From Dyadobacter chenhuakuii (GTDB lineage Bacteria; Bacteroidota; Bacteroidia; Cytophagales; Spirosomataceae), in the NCBI RefSeq assembly GCF_023821985.2, contig NZ_CP098805.1, positions 2,976,001-3,040,000 on the forward strand: a stretch of DNA of 64,000 nt. Direction: 5' to 3'. The position numbers and the translations under genes are program-made. The notes under the pieces are model-generated. The model worked only from the letters and a program-made list of their open reading frames with translations. It was not told the origin of the DNA and made no database searches. Shown here piece by piece: positions 36,185-43,674 of the stretch (positions are counted from its first letter, which is position 1; the number at the start of each line of letters is the position of its first letter).

Positions 36185-36538
36185 ATCAGTTAGAAGTTGA
36201 GTTCTGATATTTCAAAGAAAAAAGAAGAAATTTCTACTAACCAATCTCATTGATTGAAATCAATAGCAAATTCAATTTATCAATATTTTCAATCGCTTTT
36301 TTTAAATCCGTTGATTGAAATCAACGGCGAGATTTTTCAATATTCTATCGCCTTTGATTTTTAAACCACTTCCTTTTAAATCCGTTGATTGAAATCAACG
36401 GCGAATCTTTCAATCATTCCCGTCGATTTTAATCGACGGAAAATACTCGACACAGAAAATTGATTATCATCTAGTAAAAAACAACTTTCCAAAACTTATG
36501 ATCATTACGTTTTCATTCGAAAATTAAATTCAAACCTC
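36185..36538. other. Divergent intergenic region with palindromic repeats
   Basis: 354 very AT-rich bases between two divergent Tat-exported sugar enzymes. It holds four short palindromes at 36249-36439 and must contain promoters for both genes, but I see no convincing TAnnTTTG box with a -33 partner. Confidence 0.7.
36249..36439. repeat. Four palindromic units (CCGTTGATT-GA-AATCAACGG type)
   Basis: Units at 36249-36264, 36308-36327, 36382-36401 and 36420-36439. The two middle ones are identical and lie within a 31-base exact direct repeat (36300-36330 and 36374-36404). The last is a variant, CCGTCGATT-TT-AATCGACGG, with compensating changes in both arms. The first is a shorter core. The paired changes show the fold-back structure is maintained. 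It resembles REP-type elements. Confidence 0.85.
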
Positions 36539-37492
36539 ATGTCCCAACACATTTCCCGTCGCGATTTTCTCATCAATAGTGCTTTAGCTGGTGCAATTGC
36601 TCCTGTCATTGCGGACAATGCTTTTGCGGCAAAGGCTGATTCAGCAGCAGAAGTCCCTAAAATCAACATTTTTTCCAAACACCTGCACTTCCTGAATTAT
36701 AGCGATATGGCGGATGCCGCCAAGGAACTCGGCTTCGATGGCATTGACCTCACGGTGCGCCCGAAAGGACATGTTTTGCCTGAGAATGTGGAAAATGACT
36801 TACCAAAAGCTGCGGAAGCGATGAAAAAGGCTGGTTTTACGCCCTTAATGTTCTGCACAGCCGTGGAAGATGCAACCAACCCGGTTGACAAAAAATTGCT
36901 GGAAACGGCTTCTAAGCTGGGTTTCAAATATTACCGCATGAATTGGTATAAATACAACGAACAGCAAACCATTCCGCAACTTCTGGATCAGTATAAGGAT
37001 AAAATGGCTGGGTTAAGCCAGTTAAATAACCAGCTTGGGCTTGTGGGTTGCTATCAAAACCACGCGGGCAGGCTGGTAGGCGCGAGCATGTTTGAGATCT
37101 GGGAAATTCTGCAAAAAGCCGATCCTAAAAGCATGGGTGCACAATATGACATCCGCCACGCCACATTGGAAGGTGGTCTTTCATGGCAAACGGGCTTCAA
37201 TCTCATCAGGCCGAGCATTAAGACCATTGTTTTAAAAGATTTTATGTGGGAAAAAACCAATGGCAAATGGGGACCCAAAAGCGTCCCGCTCGGAGAAGGC
37301 ATGGTGGATTTCAAAACCTATTTCAAACTACTGAAAGACAATAAAGTAGACGTTCCGATCTGCCTGCATCTGGAATATCCTCTGGGCGGTGCAGATCAGG
37401 GCGCGGATAAAATTACGGTGGATAAAAAGATCGTTTTCGATGCCATGCGACGGGATTTGAAAAGAGCAAAAGAACTTTGGCAGGAAGCATGA
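36539..37492 (+). CDS. Tat-exported sugar phosphate isomerase/epimerase-like TIM barrel
   Basis: 317 residues. Tat signal SRRDFLINSAL (Arg7-Arg8), cleavage near NAFAAKA. The mature part is an AP-endonuclease-2/xylose-isomerase-like TIM barrel: LNYSDMADAAKELGFDGIDL, then TPLMFCTAV, LVGCYQNHAGRLVG, MGAQYDIRHATLEGG, TIVLKDFMW and ICLHLEYPLGG, with Glu, Asp and His at the expected metal positions. The PQQ dehydrogenase gene starts 13 bp later, so both are probably co-transcribed. A periplasmic sugar-modifying role (isomerase, epimerase or lyase) is likely; the exact reaction is not. Confidence 0.87.
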   Translation: MSQHISRRDFLINSALAGAIAPVIADNAFAAKADSAAEVPKINIFSKHLHFLNYSDMADAAKELGFDGIDLTVRPKGHVLPENVENDLPKAAEAMKKAGFTPLMFCTAVEDATNPVDKKLLETASKLGFKYYRMNWYKYNEQQTIPQLLDQYKDKMAGLSQLNNQLGLVGCYQNHAGRLVGASMFEIWEILQKADPKSMGAQYDIRHATLEGGLSWQTGFNLIRPSIKTIVLKDFMWEKTNGKWGPKSVPLGEGMVDFKTYFKLLKDNKVDVPICLHLEYPLGGADQGADKITVDKKIVFDAMRRDLKRAKELWQEA

Positions 37493-37505
37493 ACAGCCCG
37501 TCATT

Positions 37506-39599
37506 ATGAAACGCCTGATCTTGTTTTCGCTGATTTTCGTGGCTGTTACCGGCTTCGCAATTGCTCCCTATTTAAATGATACGGACTGGCCGGAATACAA
37601 CGGAAACGGCGAAAGAAGTCATTATTCTGCGCTTAATCAGATCACAAAGGATAATGTTTCTGAGCTGAAAGTTGCTTGGACATATGCCTCCGGCGGAGCG
37701 GATACAGCGCGAAACCGCAGTCAGATGCAATGCAATCCCATCATTATTAACGGCATTCTTTATGGCGTTTCTGCATCTATCCAGGCTTTTGCGGTTGACG
37801 CGGCGACGGGCAAAGAAATTTGGAAAAGCGATTTGCCGGATGTTGCGGGAACATTGAGCCGTGGTGTAACTTACTGGTCTGATAATCAAAGTAAACGCAT
37901 CTTTTTTGGCGCTGCAAACTGGCTTTACGCACTTGATGCAAACACCGGAAGGCTCATTGATTCGTTCGGTGATCACGGCAAAGTCAATCTTAAAACAGGC
38001 ATTGAACGCCCTGGCTCTGATGATTTTATATCATCCAGCACACCTAATACCATTTATAAAAATCTGATCATTGTCGGCGGCAGGGTTGCCGAGAACGAAA
38101 CGGCACTTTTGGGCGACGTGCGAGCTTATAATACCGTCACGGGTAAGCTCGTCTGGACATTCCATACCATTCCGGACAAAGGTGAATTTGGCTACAACAC
38201 GTGGTTGGCGCAGCCGGCAAGACAGCAATTCGGTGGCGCCAATGCCTGGGCAGGAATGGCCATTGACCGGAAACGCGGCATCGTTTATATTCCAACCGGT
38301 TCGGCAGCTTTTGATTTCTGGGGCGGCAACAGGCCCGGCGATAACTTGTTCGCTAATTGCCTCATCGCGCTCGATGCCGCAACAGGCAGGCGACTCTGGC
38401 ATTACCAGCTCGTCCACCACGACATTTGGGACCGCGATCCGCCGTGTCCGCCTAATCTGGTAACGCTGAACATTAACGGAAAACAAGTCGACGCCGTTGT
38501 GCAGATCACTAAGCAGGGTTACATCTTTGTTTTCGACCGCGTAACGGGCAAACCATTGTTTCCTATCAAAGAAACGGCCTTTCCAACGGATGCTATGGAA
38601 GGCGAAAAACCCAGCAAAACACAGCCCATTCCTACCTTACCGCTGCCGTTTACGCGGCAAACATTCAGTGCCAAAGACTTTAATTCATTTGTCGCAGACC
38701 GCGATTCCTTGGAAGGATTGTTAAAAAAAGCACGCTTCGGAACGGCTTACATTCCGATCACCGGCGATATGACTATTTTTTATCCAGGAACAGATGGCGG
38801 CGCGCAGTGGGGCGGCGCGGCGACTGATCAGGATGGGATCATGTACATTCCGGCAAAGGAAATTCCGGTTTACACGACATTGAAGAAAAAGGAAGTGCTG
38901 AGTGAAAAGGCCGTTAACGGCAGCAAACTTTATCAATTAAATTGCGCTGCCTGTCACGGAGCTGATAAAACTGGAAACCACGACGGTTCTTATCCTTCAC
39001 TCGTGAATGTTGAAAAGCGGTTATCCCGAGAACACATCACAGCCATTTTACAAAAGGGAAAAGGAATGATGCCTTCGTTTTCGCACATTTCGGATGCAGA
39101 AAAAAATTTGATCATTGATTTTTTACAAAACAAAAATACGGAACAAAAGACCATCAGCACCAACACCGGGCAGGTTCCTTACCATAATACGGGCTATAAT
39201 CGTTGGTATGATAAGAATGGCTATCCCGTAAGTCAGCCGCCATGGGGAACGCTTACCGCCGTGGATCTCAATACAGGCCAACGCCGCTGGCAGGTGCCGC
39301 TAGGAGAATACAAAGCATTGACAAACAAAGGAATTCCACCAACCGGAACAGATAATTACGGCGGTCCGCTCGTCACATCGAGCGGCCTGATCTTCATCGC
39401 CGCCAGCCGCGACGAAAAGATCAGAGCATTCGACAAAGCAACCGGAAAAATCCTCTGGACTGCCACATTACCCGCCGCCGGCTACGCCTCAGCCAGCACC
39501 TATTCAGTGAAAGGCAAACAATTCCTCGTCATAGCCTGCGGAGGCGGTAAGCTGAATACGAGGTCGGGCGATCAATATGTAGCGTTTGCATTGCCATAA
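37506..39599 (+). CDS. PQQ-dependent dehydrogenase with embedded cytochrome c domain
   Basis: 697 residues with a signal peptide. Quinoprotein propeller blades are visible throughout (DWPEYNGNGERSHYSALNQI, FAVDAATGKEIWKSDLP, LDANTGRLI, YNTVTGKLVWTF, VFDRVTGKPLFP, AVDLNTGQRRWQVP, AFDKATGKILWTA). A c-type cytochrome domain is inserted before the last blades: heme site CAACH (Cys480, Cys483, His484) and probable Met ligand in MMPSFSHIS (about 521). It resembles membrane glucose-dehydrogenase-type quinoproteins but lacks their N-terminal transmembrane helices, so it is probably periplasmic. Electrons would go from sugar or alcohol through PQQ to its own heme. Confidence 0.9.
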   Translation: MKRLILFSLIFVAVTGFAIAPYLNDTDWPEYNGNGERSHYSALNQITKDNVSELKVAWTYASGGADTARNRSQMQCNPIIINGILYGVSASIQAFAVDAATGKEIWKSDLPDVAGTLSRGVTYWSDNQSKRIFFGAANWLYALDANTGRLIDSFGDHGKVNLKTGIERPGSDDFISSSTPNTIYKNLIIVGGRVAENETALLGDVRAYNTVTGKLVWTFHTIPDKGEFGYNTWLAQPARQQFGGANAWAGMAIDRKRGIVYIPTGSAAFDFWGGNRPGDNLFANCLIALDAATGRRLWHYQLVHHDIWDRDPPCPPNLVTLNINGKQVDAVVQITKQGYIFVFDRVTGKPLFPIKETAFPTDAMEGEKPSKTQPIPTLPLPFTRQTFSAKDFNSFVADRDSLEGLLKKARFGTAYIPITGDMTIFYPGTDGGAQWGGAATDQDGIMYIPAKEIPVYTTLKKKEVLSEKAVNGSKLYQLNCAACHGADKTGNHDGSYPSLVNVEKRLSREHITAILQKGKGMMPSFSHISDAEKNLIIDFLQNKNTEQKTISTNTGQVPYHNTGYNRWYDKNGYPVSQPPWGTLTAVDLNTGQRRWQVPLGEYKALTNKGIPPTGTDNYGGPLVTSSGLIFIAASRDEKIRAFDKATGKILWTATLPAAGYASASTYSVKGKQFLVIACGGGKLNTRSGDQYVAFALP

Positions 39600-39608
39600 A
39601 CCTGGCTC

Positions 39609-39638
39609 TTGCCCATTTCCCTTCAAAAGTTACCTTTG
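39609..39638 (+). promoter_or_regulatory. Promoter of the downstream Gfo/Idh/MocA gene
   Basis: TTG (39609-39611) and TACCTTTG (39631-39638) are separated by 19 bases, matching the Bacteroidota -33/-7 layout. Predicted start of transcription is near 39645, upstream of the ATG at 39663. This rules out the longer reading frame from 39609. Confidence 0.6.
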
Positions 39639-39662
39639 TTATTATTGTCTAAAAATAAAATT

Positions 39663-40700
39663 ATGGCTTCACGAATTCTTAATGTTGGGTTGATTGGCTT
39701 TGGGTTGTCCGGGCGTTACTTTCATTCCCCTTTTCTTAGCACCAATCCGAATTTCAAGATCAAGACCGTTGTCGAAAGAAGTAAGAACGAGGCGCAGGAA
39801 TTCGATCCGAACATTGGCAATGCGCGGTCTGTTGAGGAGCTTTTGAGCGACGAATCCATTGATCTTGTCTTCATATGCACGCCTAATGATACGCATTTCC
39901 CTTACGCAATGGACGCTTTGGAAAATGGCAAACATGTGGTGATCGAAAAGCCATTTGCGGCAACGGAGGAAGAAGCACGCCAGCTCGTTGCGGTGGCCAA
40001 AGAGAAAGGATTGATCCTGACGGCTTACCAAAACCGCCGCTGGGATTCGGATTTCTTAACCATTAAAAAACTGATTGCAGAAGATAAATTAGGCGACATT
40101 GTTGAGTATGAATGTCGCTACGACCGTTTCCGCCCGGTTGTTCCGACCGAATCCTGGAAAGAGAAAAGCGTTCCGGTGGGTGGCAACCTTTATAACCTGG
40201 GACCGCATTTGATTGATCAGGCTTTGGTGCTGTTCGGTGAGCCGCTGACAGTAACGGCCGAAATCCGTTCGGTAAGGCCTAACAGCGAGATTGATGATTA
40301 CTTTGACGTGCGGCTGGGCTATGCGGATAAGCTGGTGATCGTAAAATCGAGCCTCATGGTTTATGAAAATTTCCTGCGCTATAACCTGCACGGGACGAAA
40401 GGATCATTCATCAAAGGCGGCCTGGACCCGCAGGAAGAGACATTAAGGAAGAATATTTTACCTACGGAAACACCGTGGGGCGTTGAGCCGGAAAATCGCT
40501 GGGGAAAATTATCCAGCGAAGCGTTTACAGGCATCATCGAAAGTGAAGCGGGTGATTATGCGCCGTTTTATCAGAATGTGTATGACGCGATCGTAAACGG
40601 CGCGGAGCTGGCTGTGAAACCAGAAGAAATCCTACGCACAACGCGCGTGATCGACCTGGCTTTCCAAAGCAGCCGCGAGAAGCAGGTGATGACTTATTAA
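39663..40700 (+). CDS. Gfo/Idh/MocA-family oxidoreductase (cytoplasmic type)
   Basis: 345 residues from the ATG at 39663; no export signal. Rossmann start LNVGLIGFGLSGRYFHSPFL, then FICTPNDTHFPYAMDALENG, VIEKPFAATEEEA, the C-terminal-domain phrase YQNRRWDSDFLTIKKL, and GPHLIDQALVLFG. The Y-Q-N-R-R-W-D segment and overall length fit the YdgJ/scyllo-inositol-dehydrogenase-like group. It may handle the product of the exported enzymes once imported; this is inferred from proximity only. A strong bidirectional terminator follows. Confidence 0.9.
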   Translation: MASRILNVGLIGFGLSGRYFHSPFLSTNPNFKIKTVVERSKNEAQEFDPNIGNARSVEELLSDESIDLVFICTPNDTHFPYAMDALENGKHVVIEKPFAATEEEARQLVAVAKEKGLILTAYQNRRWDSDFLTIKKLIAEDKLGDIVEYECRYDRFRPVVPTESWKEKSVPVGGNLYNLGPHLIDQALVLFGEPLTVTAEIRSVRPNSEIDDYFDVRLGYADKLVIVKSSLMVYENFLRYNLHGTKGSFIKGGLDPQEETLRKNILPTETPWGVEPENRWGKLSSEAFTGIIESEAGDYAPFYQNVYDAIVNGAELAVKPEEILRTTRVIDLAFQSSREKQVMTY

Positions 40701-40725
40701 TGTTTGATTTGGATTAAAAAAAACG

Positions 40726-40755
40726 AAAGGCTGTCACATTTCTGTGGCAGCCTTT
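40726..40755. terminator. Bidirectional intrinsic terminator
   Basis: Twelve-base arms (40726-40737 and 40744-40755, one G-T pair) with A-run on the left and T-run on the right. It ends both the oxidoreductase gene (+) and the small secreted protein gene (-). Confidence 0.85.
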
Positions 40756-40776
40756 TTTGCAGGAAGGTCCGTTGAG

Positions 40777-41142
40777 TTATTTAACAACTGCTGTTACCAG
40801 ACGTTTTGTTTCCGTTGCGATTACGAATGGCTTTGCAGAAGTTTCACCACCGTTGTTCACGATGAAGCTGTAATTTCCGTCAGCAAGGTTCGATAGATCG
40901 AAGATTTTTGAGTAGTTCTCAGATTTTGGAAGAACTGTGCTGTAAACGATGTCTCCGTTGAAATCTTTGATAACCAATGAAGATCTTTCTTTCACGCTGT
41001 CAAGCGTAAGTTTGAATTTCAATTCGCTGTTTGAAACCAGTTCAATAGAAGCGTTATTTTCTTTGTTTTTGTCTGCGGCGATGGTAAGATTAGCAGCTGA
41101 TACTCCCAACAGAACTGCGATCGTCAAAATTGTCTTTTTCAT
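40777..41142 (-). CDS. Small secreted protein of unknown function
   Basis: 122 residues from the ATG at 41142. The frame is open further upstream to 41382, but that part is AT-rich, lacks typical composition and would bury the signal peptide. The signal is MKKTILTIAVLLGVSAANLTIAA. The mature part is beta-rich with an Ig-like look (FKLTLDSVKERSSLVIKDF, GDIVYSTVLPKSENYSKIFD, LADGNYSFIVNNGGE), like the DUF3244/FlgD-type Ig folds seen in secreted Bacteroidota proteins. Role unknown. Confidence 0.7.
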   Translation of the reverse strand: MKKTILTIAVLLGVSAANLTIAADKNKENNASIELVSNSELKFKLTLDSVKERSSLVIKDFNGDIVYSTVLPKSENYSKIFDLSNLADGNYSFIVNNGGETSAKPFVIATETKRLVTAVVK

Positions 41143-41558
41143 GTTTCTAATGTTAATGTTTTGATTGAGTTTACTTTTGTACTTTTCAGATATTAAACCA
41201 ACTCTATATTCCAATTCAATCTCAAACTTCCGTTGCACCGATATGCTGTGCTGTTTGATGATGTAAATGTAGATAACATTATGAATAGAATGCAAGAAGC
41301 AAATATTCAGTTGGTTAAAGTTCTTTTCGTTGTTATCTAATCTTATTAGAATAATCCTATGTTTATGGCAAAAGTGCAACAAGTAGTTTAAAATTTGATG
41401 GACGCTAAGATGACGCTAAGCGCAACCATTTTTGCACTTTTTTAATAATAACCATTCATAAAGAATTGCGGTTAACAAACACATAATATACCGCCGGATT
41501 TAAAGTATTTTCGTTTGCTATCCGTCTGCACTGTTAATACCAATTTTCAATCTTCACT
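41143..41558. other. Divergent intergenic region upstream of the sigma factor gene
   Basis: 416 AT-rich bases between the divergent small secreted protein gene and the ECF sigma gene. It contains a tandem GACGCTAAG repeat near 41401-41418. No clear promoter box with both elements is seen; a near match TATTTTCG lies around 41506-41513. No coding capacity I can support. Confidence 0.5.
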
Positions 41559-42107
41559 TTGTCGGAGAAAAGGCCAAATATCATTCAAACCGTTGCGTCT
41601 TATAGTAAGCAGCTAATGGGGTTTATCCGGCAACGGGTGAATACCGATGAGGATGCTGAGGATATTTTGCAGGATGTTTGGTTTCAGCTAAGCAGTGTCC
41701 CTGAGATTGAAGCCATTGAGCAGATCGGCAGCTGGTTGTATCGCGTGGCGCGCAACCGTATCATTGATAAATACCGGAAACAAAAACCGGATTCGCTGGA
41801 AGATTACGGCTACGAGGACGAGGAAGGTGAGTTCTATTTCAAAGACATCCTGCTAGCCGATGACGGCACACCCGAAACGGTTTATATGCGAGAGCTTTTC
41901 TGGGAGCAACTGGGCATCGCTCTGGCCGAGCTTCCCGAAAACCAGCGGCAAGTGTTTGTTTGGAATGAACTGGAGGATCAGACTTTTCAGGAAATTTCAG
42001 ACCGCACGGGAGAGAATATCAAAACACTAATTTCCAGGAAACGTTATGCTGTCCAGCATTTGCGACGAAGACTGGAAAGCGTATATCAGGAATTTGTAAA
42101 TTATTAA
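41559..42107 (+). CDS. RNA polymerase sigma factor, ECF family
   Basis: 182 residues, start codon TTG at 41559; the first in-frame ATG is at codon 20 and would remove part of region 2.1. Region 2: FIRQRVNTDEDAEDILQDVWFQL and GSWLYRVARNRIIDKYRKQ. Region 4 helix-turn-helix: ALAELPENQRQVFVWNELEDQTFQEISDRTGENIKTLISRKRYAVQ. The linker is long and acidic (EDYGYEDEEGEFYFKD). A small membrane protein gene follows after 11 bp and may encode its regulator. Confidence 0.92.
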   Translation: MSEKRPNIIQTVASYSKQLMGFIRQRVNTDEDAEDILQDVWFQLSSVPEIEAIEQIGSWLYRVARNRIIDKYRKQKPDSLEDYGYEDEEGEFYFKDILLADDGTPETVYMRELFWEQLGIALAELPENQRQVFVWNELEDQTFQEISDRTGENIKTLISRKRYAVQHLRRRLESVYQEFVNY

Positions 42108-42118
42108 ATTTGTCTATC

Positions 42119-42487
42119 ATGAATCAGCGACATACATACAAGAAGCGCTTTTGGATGTTTCCCGTTTTCGGGTTTGCTGCTGCGCTCCTGCTGGGCGCGA
42201 TTGTGCGTTGGTTGTGGAATGCCATTTTGCCCGAGGTTTTGAATACCAATCCGATCTCCTACTGGCAGGCCGTTGGGTTGATCGTATTGTGCAGGATTTT
42301 GTTTGGCAATTTTGGCGGCGGACCGGGCCGGTGGCGAAAGCCTGGTTTCCGCGAAAACTTCCAAAATGAAGGCGGACCGGGATTCAGGTCGTGGCGGAAT
42401 AAATGGATGGATATGACGGATGAAGACCGGAAAAAATTTAAACAAGAGATGCGAAGGCGCTGCGGCAAGCCGCCCGAAAATGAATAG
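42119..42487 (+). CDS. Small membrane protein, possible anti-sigma factor
   Basis: 122 residues from the ATG at 42119, 11 bp after the sigma factor stop. A basic N-terminus (MNQRHTYKKRFWM) precedes two hydrophobic segments (about 12-34 and 45-62). A Gly/Arg/Pro-rich region and a charged C-terminal helix (MDMTDEDRKKFKQEMRRRCG) follow. No zinc-finger anti-sigma motif and no known family. The position directly behind an ECF sigma gene suggests a regulatory partner. A strong terminator follows at 42495. Confidence 0.7.
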   Translation: MNQRHTYKKRFWMFPVFGFAAALLLGAIVRWLWNAILPEVLNTNPISYWQAVGLIVLCRILFGNFGGGPGRWRKPGFRENFQNEGGPGFRSWRNKWMDMTDEDRKKFKQEMRRRCGKPPENE

Positions 42488-42494
42488 ATACTAC

Positions 42495-42519
42495 AAACCC
42501 AGCCCATAAAGCTGGGTTT
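42495..42519 (+). terminator. Intrinsic terminator of the sigma factor operon
   Basis: Arms AAACCCAGC (42495-42503) and GCTGGGTTT (42511-42519) with a 7-base loop, followed by TTTATTTTTT. Separates the two-gene sigma unit from the small genes downstream. Confidence 0.87.
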
Positions 42520-42615
42520 TTTATTTTTTCAAAAATCATTAAAGTAATTTTTCTAATCAGCCGTCTGCGATGATGTACACCATTTGTATGCTATTCATTT
42601 TAAATCTAAAAAGCC

Positions 42616-42876
42616 ATGTTTAATCAAATTCTTAAAACTGTTGCCGGCGGCATCCTGGGAGGGATTATCCTATTCCTGATCCCGTTCCTGCTTTTCAAAG
42701 CACTTTTCTTTTTCCTTTTCATCGGCCTCATTTTCCGGCTGTTTGCAGGCAGGCGCCGCGGATATCACAGATGGCGACATTATGATCCGTATTTCGGCGG
42801 CCCTGATAGCCCCCGTTTTTATGAAGGAAAAGAAGGGTTAAGAGATCCATTTTATCAGCATCCAAAAAATATTTAG
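42616..42876 (+). CDS. Small hydrophobic membrane protein
   Basis: 86 residues with one long or two short hydrophobic helices (about 9-45; IILFLIPFLLFKALFFFLFIGLIF is dominated by Phe and Leu), followed by a basic, aromatic cytoplasmic-type tail (RRRGYHRWRHYDPYFGG). No family recognised. The next gene starts three bases after its stop, so the two are co-transcribed. Confidence 0.6.
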   Translation: MFNQILKTVAGGILGGIILFLIPFLLFKALFFFLFIGLIFRLFAGRRRGYHRWRHYDPYFGGPDSPRFYEGKEGLRDPFYQHPKNI

Positions 42877-42878
42877 CC

Positions 42879-43112
42879 ATGAAAAAAAGTACAAGAATGC
42901 TGCTGGGGATAAGCATAGCGCTTATCACAGCAGCGAGTTTAAATTTCACAATAGGAAACCGCTTCCATCACCGCCAATGGGGCTCCGGATGGAGCCGTGA
43001 AGGAGGGCCACATTACGGACAAAGGGACTGCGGCGATAGTCATTCTTATCGGGGTGAAGATCGGATGAAAGAAAATTCATCGCGGGAGCCGTCCGGTGCA
43101 GTTAGCCCCTAA
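42879..43112 (+). CDS. Small secreted or membrane-anchored protein, C-terminus altered by a repeat
   Basis: 77 residues: one hydrophobic segment (about 5-25) and a His/Arg/Gly-rich tail (NRFHHRQWGSGWSREGG). It starts three bases after the preceding gene's stop. Its last codons and stop (43110-43112) lie inside the CCCCTAAATCCCC repeat element at 43106-43171, so the present C-terminus may have been created by insertion of that element. No family recognised. Confidence 0.55.
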   Translation: MKKSTRMLLGISIALITAASLNFTIGNRFHHRQWGSGWSREGGPHYGQRDCGDSHSYRGEDRMKENSSREPSGAVSP

Positions 43113-43172
43113 ATCCCCTGAAGGGGACTTTTACATTACTCTTGAAAGTCCCCTTTTGGAGGATTTAGGGGG
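43106..43172. repeat. Inverted repeat element of the CCCCTAAATCCCC type
   Basis: GCCCCTAAATCCCCTGAAGG and the continuing GGACTTT at 43105-43131 pair with AAAGTCC then CCTTTTGGAGGATTTAGGGG at 43145-43171. The arms are nearly complementary with small inner palindromes. This kind of dispersed element is widespread in Bacteroidota intergenic DNA. Located between the 77-residue gene and hsp20. Confidence 0.75.
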
Positions 43173-43216
43173 CCCAGCATGCGTAAGCAATTTTTCAACA
43201 TTAAATTCAAAACAAA

Positions 43217-43621
43217 ATGTGCAATAACAGATTTGGACACCGTGGGCAGGGAATGCGCCATGAATATTCAGGAAAACAATTTGGCGGCAGCCATAACTAT
43301 CGCGTGCCGGTTAACATCGTAAAAAACGATACGAACTATGAACTGATGGTGTTTGCACCGGACAGGGCGAAGGAGGATTTTAAGATCAGCATCAAAGGGC
43401 ACGAGTTGACCGTTGCCTATACATCAAACCACGAAAGAGAGGACAACCGGAACTGGATCCGCCATGAATTCAGCAAAACTTCTTTCGAGCGGTCGTTTGT
43501 GATTGATGAAACAGTAGATTCAGACAACATTGTGGCTGAGTACAACAATGGAATTCTCCATTTGAACCTGCCGATCATTCCCGGATCGGAGAAACCGGCA
43601 CAGGAAATTAGCATCAGCTAA
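43217..43621 (+). CDS. Hsp20/alpha-crystallin-family small heat-shock protein
   Basis: 134 residues. A short N-terminal arm rich in Gly, Arg and His, then the alpha-crystallin domain (about 29-120): VPVNIVKNDTNYELMVFAPD, FKISIKGHELTVAY, FERSFVIDETVDSDNIVAEY and the A/G-x-L-like motif NGILHLNLPI. The C-terminal extension lacks a perfect I-x-I but has EISIS. An ATP-independent holdase. Its N-terminal arm resembles the Gly/His/Arg-rich tails of the two small proteins before it, so the group may form a stress locus with the sigma factor. Confidence 0.9.
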   Translation: MCNNRFGHRGQGMRHEYSGKQFGGSHNYRVPVNIVKNDTNYELMVFAPDRAKEDFKISIKGHELTVAYTSNHEREDNRNWIRHEFSKTSFERSFVIDETVDSDNIVAEYNNGILHLNLPIIPGSEKPAQEISIS

Positions 43622-43640
43622 TTAATAGGTGTTGACAAAA

Positions 43641-43670
43641 AAGGCCTCTGCCGAAATGCAGAGGCCTTTT
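43641..43670. terminator. Bidirectional intrinsic terminator
   Basis: Twelve-base perfect arms AAAGGCCTCTGC (43641-43652) and GCAGAGGCCTTT (43659-43670), loop CGAAAT, A-run before and T-run after. It ends hsp20 (+) and the large VCBS gene (-); the right flank just enters the VCBS gene's 3' end at 43675. Confidence 0.88.
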
Positions 43671-43674
43671 TTGG

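Noticed and set aside
36249..36439. CRISPR-like array
   Set aside because: Units are palindromic, unevenly spaced, few in number, and the spacers are short and AT-rich; no cas gene is present.
41143..41382. 80-residue longer N-terminus for the small secreted protein
   Set aside because: Composition is AT-driven (Ile, Asn, Lys rich) and the signal peptide starts cleanly at 41142.
41401..41418. Tandem GACGCTAAG repeat
   Set aside because: Only two copies, 9 bases each; chance or a small decayed repeat, no function supported.
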